From a virus, in IMG/VR virus record IMGVR_UViG_3300028548_000447, positions 1 through 23,811 of that record: a DNA stretch of 23,811 nt. One strand, 5' to 3'. Made by a program: the position numbers and the translations under genes. Below, piece by piece: positions 14,705-21,051 of this stretch. Positions within the stretch are counted from its first letter, which is position 1; each line of letters begins with the position of its first letter. The notes beneath the pieces are model-generated. The model was not told where the DNA came from, made no database searches, and worked only from the letters and a program-made list of their open reading frames with translations.

Positions 14705-16564
14705 ATGAATAATTTACTTTCAATAAATTTAGGAACATCAACAGCACCAAAAATACAAGAGGTAAGGGGAAGGGAATACATAGAATATTCTGATGAAGAT
14801 GGATTATGGAAAAATTTGTACCCTCAATTTTTAATTGACCTTTATTATTCTTCTTCTACACATTCGGCTATTATTAATTCAACAGCAGAGATGATAGCAG
14901 GGGAGGACTTGGTAGTAGATGAAGATGATACTAATTTAGAAGCGTATGTTAATTTAAAAAAGTTTCTTAGGCATGCAAATAGTAATGAGTCTTTACATCA
15001 GATAATTAAAAAGGTATCTTTTGATTTTAAATTACAGGGGGCTTATGCTTTACATGTAGTGTGGAATGTAGAAAGAACAGCTATAGTAGAACTGTTTCAT
15101 GTTCCTGTTGAAAGGGTTAGAGCAGGCAGACCGAATGAATTTGGTAAAGTGGATACTTACTATATAAGTGCTGATTGGGGAAATACAAGAGCTAACAAGC
15201 CTTACCCTGTAGCAGCCTTTAATACAACAGATAGAACAGCAGGAAGTCAATTAATATATACAGGTTCTTATAGTCCTAATATGGACATCTACCACACACC
15301 TGATTACATAGCAGCAAATAATTGGGCTTTAATTGATTCTAAAGTATCAGAATTTCATCTTAATAATATCAACAATTCTTTTTCAGGCTCATACATGTTT
15401 TCCTTTAATAATGGAATACCTTTAGAAGATGAAAGGAATAAGATAGAAAGGGATATAACAGATAAATTTACATCAGCAAGCAACGCAGGGAAATTCTTAC
15501 TTTCGTTCTCAGATGACAAGACTAGAGCACCTGAAGTACACCCTTTAAATACATCAGACTTATCAGACCAATACTTAACGCTTCAAGCTCTTTTAGTTCA
15601 GAATATTCTTACAGGACACAGAGTAACCTCTAAGACACTTTTAGGTATAGACTCAGACAATGGTTTCTCTAGCAATGCTGATGAGCTTTTGAATGCAGCA
15701 AATTTCTATCAAAATACTGTAATCAGACCTTTTCAACTAAACATCTTAGATACTTTACAATCTATTTTTTCAGTTAATCAAATAGACTTACCTGTAAGTT
15801 TTGTTCAATTAAAACCTATTACTATTCAATTTGACTCTGCTACTATTAGAGATGTAATGACTCAGGATGAAATACGAGAAGAACTAGGGTTAGCTCCATT
15901 AAAAGGAGAAGAACCTGTAGAAGTTAAAGAAGATTTGTCGGCAGAACAAAATAAGTTAGATTTATGGATTCAAGAATTTGGTGAAGATATGCCTGAAGAA
16001 TGGGAACTAGTAGATGAAGAAGTGGTAGATGGAGAGCATAGGGACTTTAATTTTGAAGAAGTTTTAAATGAAATTGCAAATGATAAATTAGAGCTAGCTT
16101 CAGATGTAAAAGCTACACCGAACAAAAGAAGTAGTCAAGATGGAGTTAATAGGTCATACAATGATTTTTATAAGGTTAGATATGTTTATGCTACAGATAA
16201 TTTCTTAACAAACAAATCAGGAACGAGTAGAGATTTTTGTAAGGACATGGTAGCTGCTAAAAAAATATATACTAAAGAAAATTTATCTAATGCAGATAGT
16301 CTGATCCTAAACAAAGGGTTCGGAATAGATGGAAAAGAACCTTATGATATATTTTTATTTAAAGGCGGACCTCAATGCAGACATTTCTTTTTAAGAAGAA
16401 TTTATAAAACTTCTTTAAGGGGAGCAAAGAGTAAAATATCAGATAGCCAATTAATAGGATATACTAAGGCTAGGTCTGAGGGGTTCACAGCAGAAAGAAA
16501 CGATAAGCTAGTAGCAATAGCTCCGCAAAGAATGAAAAATAACGGATACAATAAACCAAGATAA
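14705..16564 (+). CDS. Portal protein with C-terminal MuF-like domain
   Basis: A 619-residue protein. Residues about 25-390 resemble phage portals: a strand-helix start (LYPQFLIDLYYSS), the helix HSAIINSTAEMIAGEDLVVD, the clip/wing-like region LFHVPVERVRAGRPNEFG, and a long channel-helix region around VQNILTGHRVTSKTLLG. An acidic linker (VEVKEDLSAEQNKL to VVDGEHRDFNFEE) leads to a distinct C-terminal domain with G506-T-S-R-D-F-C512 and G554-G-P-Q-C-R-H560 followed by FFLRRIYKT. These are the landmarks of MuF-type head morphogenesis proteins, which are usually separate genes following the portal. The dodecameric portal is the DNA entry channel and docks the terminase. The unusual point is its place after the capsid gene. 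Confidence 0.75.
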   Translation: MNNLLSINLGTSTAPKIQEVRGREYIEYSDEDGLWKNLYPQFLIDLYYSSSTHSAIINSTAEMIAGEDLVVDEDDTNLEAYVNLKKFLRHANSNESLHQIIKKVSFDFKLQGAYALHVVWNVERTAIVELFHVPVERVRAGRPNEFGKVDTYYISADWGNTRANKPYPVAAFNTTDRTAGSQLIYTGSYSPNMDIYHTPDYIAANNWALIDSKVSEFHLNNINNSFSGSYMFSFNNGIPLEDERNKIERDITDKFTSASNAGKFLLSFSDDKTRAPEVHPLNTSDLSDQYLTLQALLVQNILTGHRVTSKTLLGIDSDNGFSSNADELLNAANFYQNTVIRPFQLNILDTLQSIFSVNQIDLPVSFVQLKPITIQFDSATIRDVMTQDEIREELGLAPLKGEEPVEVKEDLSAEQNKLDLWIQEFGEDMPEEWELVDEEVVDGEHRDFNFEEVLNEIANDKLELASDVKATPNKRSSQDGVNRSYNDFYKVRYVYATDNFLTNKSGTSRDFCKDMVAAKKIYTKENLSNADSLILNKGFGIDGKEPYDIFLFKGGPQCRHFFLRRIYKTSLRGAKSKISDSQLIGYTKARSEGFTAERNDKLVAIAPQRMKNNGYNKPR

Positions 16565-16566
16565 TT

Positions 16567-17085
16567 ATGCCTACAGGATATGTACTATTCATAAGTGAAA
16601 TCAAGCTAAAAGACTCAACAGCCATTAACTTAAATGTTGATGTAGAATTACTACTTCCTTATGTACGCCAAGCACAAAAAGTGTATTGCGAGAGTAAGTT
16701 AGGGAGTAAACTTACACAAAAATTAAAAGATTTAATTATAGCAGGAACAGTTGGAAATGTAGGAAATGAATCTTATAAAACTTTACTTGATGACTACATT
16801 GGCGATATGCTTCCAAATTGGGGGCTGTATTTATTAGTACCTTTTTTACGTTTTAAAGTGGAGAATGGAAATATTTATTCAAAGACATCCGAAACAGGAA
16901 CTGCCCTTAGCACAGAAGAAGCACAGCACTTTAGGGAAGAAATAAGAAACACTTCAGAATACTACACAGAACGAATGATAAGCTACATCACTAATAATCT
17001 TAGCTCATTTCCTGAGTACAGCACGAATACAGGTTCAGATGTAAACCCTTCAAAAAATGCTTACTTTAATGGATTACATATATAA
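16567..17085 (+). CDS. DUF6712-like head-tail connector (putative)
   Basis: A 172-residue, mainly helical protein beginning three bases after the portal stop. The first part contains FISEIKLKDSTAINLNVD and then LLLPYVRQAQKVYCESKLG, a pattern shared with short connector-type proteins (DUF6712, gp6-like adaptors) that bind beneath the portal. Later helices contain FREEIRNTSEYYTERMISY. The size and position after the portal support an adaptor role. The stop overlaps the ATG of a 39-codon basic ORF. Confidence 0.65.
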   Translation: MPTGYVLFISEIKLKDSTAINLNVDVELLLPYVRQAQKVYCESKLGSKLTQKLKDLIIAGTVGNVGNESYKTLLDDYIGDMLPNWGLYLLVPFLRFKVENGNIYSKTSETGTALSTEEAQHFREEIRNTSEYYTERMISYITNNLSSFPEYSTNTGSDVNPSKNAYFNGLHI

Positions 17086-17204
17086 TGAAGAAACACTACA
17101 AACCAAAACAAATTAATATCACTAAATTAAAATCCTACTTGGATAAAAAGCCTAAAACAAATGAAAGAAGTACAAGACACAATACAGGTAGGAATAGTAA
17201 ATAG
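17085..17204 (+). CDS. Small basic protein, 39 residues
   Basis: This ORF starts at the ATG overlapping the previous stop (TAATG) and encodes a strongly basic 39-residue protein beginning MKKHYKPKQINITKLKSYL, with a C-terminal tail rich in K, R, N and T. No motif is recognised. It overlaps the next small ORF by 44 bases in another frame. The coupling and the lack of other content in this stretch favour a real gene, with modest certainty. Confidence 0.4.
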   Translation: MKKHYKPKQINITKLKSYLDKKPKTNERSTRHNTGRNSK

Positions 17205-17319
17205 TTCGGCTATATTTCTGAATGTTACAAATTGTAATGAAATTTTAACTTTTGTCAGTTTGGTTCTAGCAATATCTTATACAATATATAAATTTGTAAA
17301 ATTTGAAGAAGAAAAATAG
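17161..17319 (+). CDS. Small single-pass membrane protein, holin/spanin-like candidate
   Basis: A 52-residue protein with one predicted membrane helix at about residues 28-46 (EILTFVSLVLAISYTIYKF), followed by a short charged cytoplasm-type tail (VKFEEEK). The size and place immediately upstream of the DUF5675-like gene fit a lysis-module membrane protein, a holin or a membrane anchor. Its 3' end overlaps the following ORF by 17 bases in the +1 frame. No signal peptidase II lipobox was seen. Confidence 0.5.
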   Translation: MKEVQDTIQVGIVNSSAIFLNVTNCNEILTFVSLVLAISYTIYKFVKFEEEK

Positions 17320-17728
17320 TATAGATCTCGTAATAATCCGAGATACATTCACAGATAAGAGTACAATTGGCGAACTCTTTTTGGATGGGGAAAGGCTCTG
17401 TGATACTTTAGAAAACCCTTGGCTAGACAATGCTAGGACTATTAGTTGTATTCCTGAAGGGGAATATTGTGTAAGGCTAAGGTATGCAAGGGAGTCAGGG
17501 ACTAGGGACTACTTACACTTATTAGTCAAAGATGTTCCTAATAGAACATACATTCTTGTTCATATCGGAAATAAACCTGCTGACACAAGTGGATGCATCC
17601 TAGTGGGGTTGGGAAGTCAACAGGACTTTGTTAGTAACTCTAGGCTTGCTATGGACTTACTTATGAAAGAAATTATACATTTGGGGGGCGAAAACATAAA
17701 TTTAATAATTAAAAAAAAAGTATCATGA
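17303..17728 (+). CDS. DUF5675-like protein, lysis-associated candidate
   Basis: A 141-residue protein with VIIRDTFTDKSTIGELFLDG, ERLCDTLENPW, IPEGEYCVRLRY, and ILVHIGNKPADTSGCILVG followed by LGSQ. This matches DUF5675-type proteins common at the end of Bacteroidota phage structural modules. The H-x-G-N...S-G-C-I-L-V-G block resembles an L,D-transpeptidase/YkuD-like active site (His and Cys), so a peptidoglycan role is plausible but unproven. There is no ATG: an in-frame TAA at 17297 leaves TTG at 17303 as the only reasonable start, within the 3' end of the membrane-protein ORF. Either a TTG start or a +1 frameshift from that ORF is required. Confidence 0.65.
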   Translation: MKKKNSIDLVIIRDTFTDKSTIGELFLDGERLCDTLENPWLDNARTISCIPEGEYCVRLRYARESGTRDYLHLLVKDVPNRTYILVHIGNKPADTSGCILVGLGSQQDFVSNSRLAMDLLMKEIIHLGGENINLIIKKKVS

Positions 17729-17919
17729 AGAAATGGCTAATTTATCAGACACTGAAAAAGATGGTAACAAGTAAAAAATTCCTATATACAGTAGTGGGGA
17801 TTATCGTACAACTATTAAGTGAAAAATGGGGAGTTGACCCTGAAGTATCACAAAACATTCTTTATTCTTTAGTAGCACTTGTAATCGGTCAAGGTATTGC
17901 TGATTCTAAAAAAGCATAG
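17725..17919 (+). CDS. Holin-like small membrane protein
   Basis: A 64-residue protein with two hydrophobic segments (FLYTVVGIIVQLL and ILYSLVALVIGQGIA) flanked by lysines. It starts with a four-base ATGA overlap with the DUF5675-like gene. Size, topology, basic ends and adjacency to a lysis candidate are typical of phage holins, which time lysis by opening the inner membrane. The first segment may be too short to cross the membrane alone, so one or two spans are possible. Confidence 0.6.
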   Translation: MKKWLIYQTLKKMVTSKKFLYTVVGIIVQLLSEKWGVDPEVSQNILYSLVALVIGQGIADSKKA

Positions 17920-17928
17920 TTAAAAACT

Positions 17929-18654
17929 ATGTCTATAAGGAATAATAGATACAGATTAAAACCTAGCGAGTTAGCCATCATTCAGAAAATGCGTGAGTCT
18001 GAAACTAGAAACATTCTAGTTATAGGAGATTTACATGAACCATTCTGTTTAGATGGTTACCTAGATTGGTGTTTAGAACAGTACGAAACCTTTAATTGCA
18101 ACCAAGTTATATTTATAGGAGATATAATTGATGCTCATGGTTTCAGTTATCATGAACCTGATCCGGATGGAATGTCATCAGGGTTAGAGCTTGAAACGGC
18201 TATTAAGAAAATCGCTAAGTGGTATAAAGCATTCCCTGAAGCTGATGTTATGATAGGTAACCATGATAGAATGGCTAGTCGTAAGGCTATGTCAGGTGGT
18301 ATTCCTGCAGCTTGGATTAGGTCTTACAATGAAGTCTTAGGAACTCCTGATTGGAATTGGTGTGAATCTATTATATATGATGACGTACTTTACGAACACG
18401 GAGAAGGGGGGCAGGCAGCAGCTAAGTCAAAAAACAATTTAATGTCTAGTGTTTGTGGGCATACTCATACACTAGCTTATGTACAATGGTTCGTTGGAAA
18501 ACGGTTCAAAGTCTTTGGAATGCAAGTGGGATGTGGGGTGGACTCAACTACTTACGCAGCAGCATACGCAAAGAATTTTAAAAAACAATCTATAGGCTGT
18601 TCTGTAGTCCTTAACAATGGGACTCTACCAATCAACCTCTTAATGCCTTTATAG
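17929..18654 (+). CDS. Calcineurin-like metallophosphoesterase
   Basis: A 241-residue protein with the complete metallophosphoesterase motif set: G33-D-L-H36, G64-D-I-I-D68, G110-N-H-D113, H157 in YEHG, and G177-H-T-H180. These residues bind two metal ions and hydrolyse phosphomono- or phosphodiesters. It ends the late gene block, after the lysis candidates and before a terminator-like hairpin. The substrate cannot be read from the sequence; phage homologues have been linked to nucleic-acid end processing or nucleotide turnover. It starts ten bases after the holin-like gene. Confidence 0.85.
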   Translation: MSIRNNRYRLKPSELAIIQKMRESETRNILVIGDLHEPFCLDGYLDWCLEQYETFNCNQVIFIGDIIDAHGFSYHEPDPDGMSSGLELETAIKKIAKWYKAFPEADVMIGNHDRMASRKAMSGGIPAAWIRSYNEVLGTPDWNWCESIIYDDVLYEHGEGGQAAAKSKNNLMSSVCGHTHTLAYVQWFVGKRFKVFGMQVGCGVDSTTYAAAYAKNFKKQSIGCSVVLNNGTLPINLLMPL

Positions 18655-18663
18655 GTACACCCC

Positions 18664-18695
18664 TTTGCCTTTTAAGGCACTTTCTTTTCTTTTTA
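18664..18695 (+). terminator. Likely intrinsic terminator closing the late block
   Basis: TGCCT (18666-18670) and AGGCA (18675-18679) form a short hairpin with a TTTA loop, followed by a T-rich tract (CTTTCTTTTCTTTTT). It lies 10 bases after the metallophosphoesterase stop codon and before the early promoter region, as expected for the boundary of two transcription units. Confidence 0.6.
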
Positions 18696-18761
18696 ATACT
18701 AATATACTACACTTAACTTCTAATCTTTCCTAGAGTTAAAATCAATATTTATGATAATAAG

Positions 18762-18779
18762 TGTTTATAAGTTAGTTTA
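18762..18779 (+). repeat. 18-bp direct repeat, copy 1 (early promoter region)
   Basis: TGTTTATAAGTTAGTTTA occurs here and, perfectly, at 19970-19987. In both places it begins 33-34 bases upstream of a Bacteroidota -7 element, so it covers roughly the -45 to -28 region where the -33 box or an activator/operator site would lie. A shared regulator or a variant -33 element is inferred. Confidence 0.7.
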
Positions 18780-18806
18780 AAACATTAATTTTTGTATATT
18801 TGCAGT
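18780..18806 (+). promoter_or_regulatory. Early promoter P1, Bacteroidota type
   Basis: The -7 element TATATTTG (18795-18802) matches the Bacteroidota consensus TAnnTTTG exactly. No canonical TTTG is found at the usual -33 spacing; instead the 18-bp repeat occupies that place. The expected transcription start, a few bases after the element, coincides with the ATG at 18807, implying a leaderless or nearly leaderless mRNA unless translation begins at the ATG at 18831. Confidence 0.7.
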
Positions 18807-19055
18807 ATGAAAACAATCAATATAGATACAATGAACTCACTAGAACAAAAATTATCAAACGAATTAACATTAAAAGGATTCTCTTTTACAGTTGGACAAG
18901 TTCAATTCGTAGCTAACTCAACTCATTGGATACTCCCTAAAGGAAAAACATTTAATCAATCTATGAGCGGCAGCTTTTACTTAGCTGAAATGGTTGAGAA
19001 TTTCATTGACTTCTGTAACTTGACTAAATTTGAATCAGATTTTGCTTCACTATAA
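18807..19055 (+). CDS. Small early protein of unknown function
   Basis: An 82-residue protein if started at the ATG at 18807, or 74 residues from the in-frame ATG at 18831. A TTG at 18792 lies within the promoter and is rejected as a start. It has no membrane segment or known motif; visible segments include GFSFTVGQVQFVANSTHWIL and a C-terminal helix (LAEMVENFIDFCNLTKF). It is the first gene after promoter P1. Small leading genes of early operons often encode host-takeover proteins, but nothing in this sequence shows that. Confidence 0.6.
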   Translation: MKTINIDTMNSLEQKLSNELTLKGFSFTVGQVQFVANSTHWILPKGKTFNQSMSGSFYLAEMVENFIDFCNLTKFESDFASL

Positions 19056-19064
19056 TAATTAATA

Positions 19065-19127
19065 ATGAAAAATCAAGAAAACATAATAACAATTAAAAAC
19101 GACATGGTAATAAGCTACACCTATTAA
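19065..19127 (+). CDS. Possible 20-residue leader peptide ORF
   Basis: A very short ORF (MKNQENIITIKNDMVISYTY) fills part of the 97-base gap between two early genes. Its stop codon lies inside the loop of the hairpin at 19111-19137. It could be a leader peptide or simply chance; there is no further support. Confidence 0.2.
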   Translation: MKNQENIITIKNDMVISYTY

Positions 19128-19137
19128 AGATAGCTTA
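19111..19137 (+). promoter_or_regulatory. Perfect 7-bp hairpin between early genes
   Basis: TAAGCTA (19111-19117) and TAGCTTA (19131-19137) are perfect inverted repeats around a 13-base loop, 15 bases before the next ATG. There is no T tract after it, so it is not a standard terminator. It may be an RNA structure affecting translation of the gene at 19153, or a protein-binding palindrome. Confidence 0.35.
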
Positions 19138-19152
19138 ATTAAAACTCACAAA

Positions 19153-19365
19153 ATGAAAAATTTTAAAATGAAGGAAGCAACAAGCAAACAGGAAGCTATT
19201 ATTAGCTTGTTAGATGTACAAAATAATCAACCTATACTTTTACCTGACAATACAGTTTTAACTGAATACGGACTTAATTTATTAAAATTTCAAGTCGTTA
19301 GAGATTTATATATTAAAGTCAAATCAGCTTACTATAATTCTCAGGATAACTCAAAAAGATTTTAA
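19153..19365 (+). CDS. Small early protein, 70 residues, unknown
   Basis: A 70-residue protein beginning MKNFKMKEATSKQEAIISLL. The second Met (residue 6) is an equally possible start. It is helical at the N-terminus, with a central beta-turn segment (NQPILLPDNTVLTEYG) and a basic C-terminal helix. No family is recognised. It is followed after one base by the next ATG, so the two genes are probably co-translated from the P1 transcript. Confidence 0.55.
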   Translation: MKNFKMKEATSKQEAIISLLDVQNNQPILLPDNTVLTEYGLNLLKFQVVRDLYIKVKSAYYNSQDNSKRF

Positions 19366-19366
19366 G

Positions 19367-19744
19367 ATGACAATACAAGATGCAGAATATTTAGAACATT
19401 CAACTTATGTAGATTATAATAAACCTCATTACTCTAAATTTATGGGCTACCAATTAGACAATAAAAAAGTAATGGCAGAGGAATGGTATTTAAAACCTCA
19501 ATACTTATCTACAGGAATAAATACTTATGATAGGAAGTCAGGACATTTCAGTAACGACTTGAGCTATAACAACAGGTCAGTAATTGTAGTGGGAACTGAA
19601 CTACAGAATTTTAGAAAATTTGAAGAAATGTTAAAGACTTATGGATGGCAATGTCAGGACTCTTGGGATAGAGAATTAAAACCTGAATACTTGGCATACT
19701 ATAAAGAAAACAATAATTCACCAATAATAATAAATTTAATATAA
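19367..19744 (+). CDS. Early protein, 125 residues, unknown
   Basis: A 125-residue protein rich in Tyr and Asn. It contains a tryptophan/tyrosine-rich segment (EEWYLKPQYLSTGINTYDRK), a hydrophobic strand (RSVIVVGTEL) and KFEEMLKTYGWQCQDSWDRE. No catalytic or DNA-binding motif is recognised and there is no membrane segment. Its stop overlaps the ATG of the next gene (TAATG at 19744). The context is an early operon of small unknown genes. Confidence 0.6.
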   Translation: MTIQDAEYLEHSTYVDYNKPHYSKFMGYQLDNKKVMAEEWYLKPQYLSTGINTYDRKSGHFSNDLSYNNRSVIVVGTELQNFRKFEEMLKTYGWQCQDSWDRELKPEYLAYYKENNNSPIIINLI

Positions 19745-19968
19745 TGCCAATAGAAATGCAAGAAGAAAAACAAGATCTGATACACAAAAGAATGAATGAT
19801 ATAAATACATTCCAAGCACACGAAAATGAAGTTTATTTAAGAGGAACAGATGAGTACGGAAAAGACTTTCAAATAGTTTTCAGTGCTTTTGATTTTATAG
19901 AATGGATCGATACAGAGAACTTAGAATACATTAAAAAACAGGTCATTAAGTATATAGAAACAAAATAG
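19744..19968 (+). CDS. Early acidic protein, 74 residues, unknown
   Basis: A 74-residue protein with an N-terminal charged helix (EMQEEKQDLIHKRMNDI), a beta hairpin (VYLRGTDEYGKDFQIVF), and a C-terminal helix (WIDTENLEYIKKQVIKYI). No family is recognised. It starts on the last base of the previous stop codon and is the last gene before promoter P2, whose 18-bp repeat begins one base after its stop codon. Confidence 0.6.
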   Translation: MPIEMQEEKQDLIHKRMNDINTFQAHENEVYLRGTDEYGKDFQIVFSAFDFIEWIDTENLEYIKKQVIKYIETK

Positions 19969-19969
19969 T

Positions 19970-19987
19970 TGTTTATAAGTTAGTTTA
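19970..19987 (+). repeat. 18-bp direct repeat, copy 2
   Basis: This is a perfect second copy of TGTTTATAAGTTAGTTTA, beginning 34 bases upstream of the -7-like element of promoter P2. The identity spans the full 18 bases while the flanks differ, so selection on a protein- or sigma-contacting site is likelier than a recent larger duplication. Confidence 0.7.
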
Positions 19988-20015
19988 TATCAATAATTTT
20001 GAGTCTATTTGTAAT
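19988..20015 (+). promoter_or_regulatory. Early promoter P2, Bacteroidota type
   Basis: TCTATTTG (20004-20011) matches the -7 consensus TAnnTTTG at all but one position. The 18-bp repeat takes the place of the -33 box as at P1. The expected transcript would start near 20016 and carry a leader of about 50 bases with a hairpin before the ATG at 20067. It would drive the recombination/replication genes. Confidence 0.6.
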
Positions 20016-20028
20016 ATTAAAAGGTAAA

Positions 20029-20049
20029 AGCCACCACCATAAAGGGGCT
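20029..20049 (+). promoter_or_regulatory. Leader hairpin of the P2 transcript
   Basis: AGCC (20029-20032) plus CC (20034-20035, after a one-base A bulge) can pair with GGGGCT (20044-20049) around an eight-base loop, inside the inferred 5' leader. It is unusually GC-rich for this DNA, suggesting a conserved structure that could stabilise the message or control translation of the gene at 20067. Confidence 0.35.
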
Positions 20050-20066
20050 AAATTAAAACAAAAAAA

Positions 20067-20453
20067 ATGAAAACAGATATACTGAAGGAAAAATACATCA
20101 AATACAATCTTACAAAAGATGATGTATTCAAACATGCACACTATATAATTATAACAAGATCAGGAATAGATAAAATTCAAGCACTTGAGGGAATTACTAT
20201 TGACTACGAGGTTATAAATTGCGAGAAAGATTTTTGTGTAGTAAAAGCAAATGCTAATAAGGCTGAAGCAAATATACAAACATTCGGATCAGCTTTAAAG
20301 GGATCAGGGTTTAAAGATGGAAATTGCAACTCATGGTATGTAATGGAGATGGCAGAAAAAAGAGCAATGAGCAGAGCAGTCTTAAAACTAACAGGCTTTT
20401 ATGAGCTTGGAGTATTTGGGGAAGATGAAGCAGAAGATTTTAAAAGAAAATAA
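20067..20453 (+). CDS. Possible recombination accessory/single-strand annealing-like protein
   Basis: A 128-residue protein ending in SWYVMEMAEKRAMSRAVLKL, then TGFYELGVFGEDEAED. The pattern A-E-x-R-A-x-x-R-A-x-L-x-x-x-G followed by an acidic tail is common in phage recombination-module proteins (Erf/Sak-like and relatives). The preceding part is compact (ALEGITIDYEVINCEKDFCV). It is first on the P2 transcript and lies two genes before an SSB, a typical place for a recombinase or annealing protein. It is short for Erf, RecT or Rad52-like proteins, so the call is tentative. Confidence 0.4.
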   Translation: MKTDILKEKYIKYNLTKDDVFKHAHYIIITRSGIDKIQALEGITIDYEVINCEKDFCVVKANANKAEANIQTFGSALKGSGFKDGNCNSWYVMEMAEKRAMSRAVLKLTGFYELGVFGEDEAEDFKRK

Positions 20454-20494
20454 ATTAATCAATAAAGACCTGCAAAAACAGGCAAAATAAAAGA

Positions 20495-20701
20495 ATGGAA
20501 AAAAGAGCAGTAAAAATCAAATCAACAGAAGGTTTAGCACCTAATATTGCAAGCTACCTTAAAGGCAAATTATTTGTAGTGGGAGAGATGATACATGGGG
20601 AACAGTTACACTACATAGTAGAAAATAGTACAGGTATTAAATGCCAAGTCCCTTCAAAACAATGTGAATTAAAAACAACTAAAACAAAAAAAATAAAATA
20701 A
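20495..20701 (+). CDS. Small basic early protein, 68 residues, unknown
   Basis: A 68-residue basic protein (pattern LFVVGEMIHGEQLHYIVEN in the centre and a lysine-rich tail TTKTKKIK). The alternation of hydrophobic residues suggests a small beta barrel or OB-like unit, but no family is recognised. It lies 41 bases after the previous gene and two bases before the SSB-like gene, so it is probably co-transcribed with the replication genes. Confidence 0.55.
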   Translation: MEKRAVKIKSTEGLAPNIASYLKGKLFVVGEMIHGEQLHYIVENSTGIKCQVPSKQCELKTTKTKKIK

Positions 20702-20703
20702 AA

Positions 20704-21051
20704 ATGGAAATAAAAGGAATACTATTAAAAAAACTTGACCTAGAAACAGGAATAAGCAAAGCAGGAAAAGAATGGGAAAAACAATCAATAGTTTTAGACA
20801 TTGGGGGGGACTTCAATAATGAAGTTTGTATAAGTGCTTTCGGGGATAAAGTAAAACAAATTAGAGATAAAGAGATTGGAATGCATTTAACAATTCTTTG
20901 TAATGTTTATTCACGAGAATTTAAAGGTAAGTATTACAACTCAATAGATGGGTACCACTTTACAAATACATCTAATAAACCTGAAGAAATATCAGGAAGG
21001 GCATTAAATGTTCATTTTGAAGGGACTACACCTGAAGATTTACCATTTTAA
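20704..21051 (+). CDS. ssb: Single-stranded DNA-binding protein, DUF3127/OB-fold type
   Basis: A 115-residue protein starting MEIKGILLKKLDLETGISKA, followed by GKEWEKQSIVLDIGG, an OB-fold beta-barrel pattern seen in DUF3127-type proteins of Bacteroidota. The C-terminus is EGTTPEDLPF, matching the acidic, aromatic-ended tip (D/E-x-x-P-F) by which bacterial SSBs recruit repair and replication partners. That tip, the size and the neighbours (recombination and DnaA/DnaD-like genes) support an SSB that coats single-stranded DNA during phage replication. Confidence 0.75.
   Translation: MEIKGILLKKLDLETGISKAGKEWEKQSIVLDIGGDFNNEVCISAFGDKVKQIRDKEIGMHLTILCNVYSREFKGKYYNSIDGYHFTNTSNKPEEISGRALNVHFEGTTPEDLPF

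Noticed and set aside
18368-18377. A fifth exact CTATTATATA
   Set aside because: It lies inside the metallophosphoesterase coding sequence, encoding the S-I-I-Y segment, with no start codon of a new gene suitably placed after it.
18792-18806. TTG start extending the first early protein
   Set aside because: The extra codons coincide with the -7 promoter element TATATTTG, which cannot be in its own transcript.
20469-20482. CCTG/CAGG inverted repeat before the 68-residue gene
   Set aside because: Only four base pairs with a six-base loop and no T tract; too weak to call.
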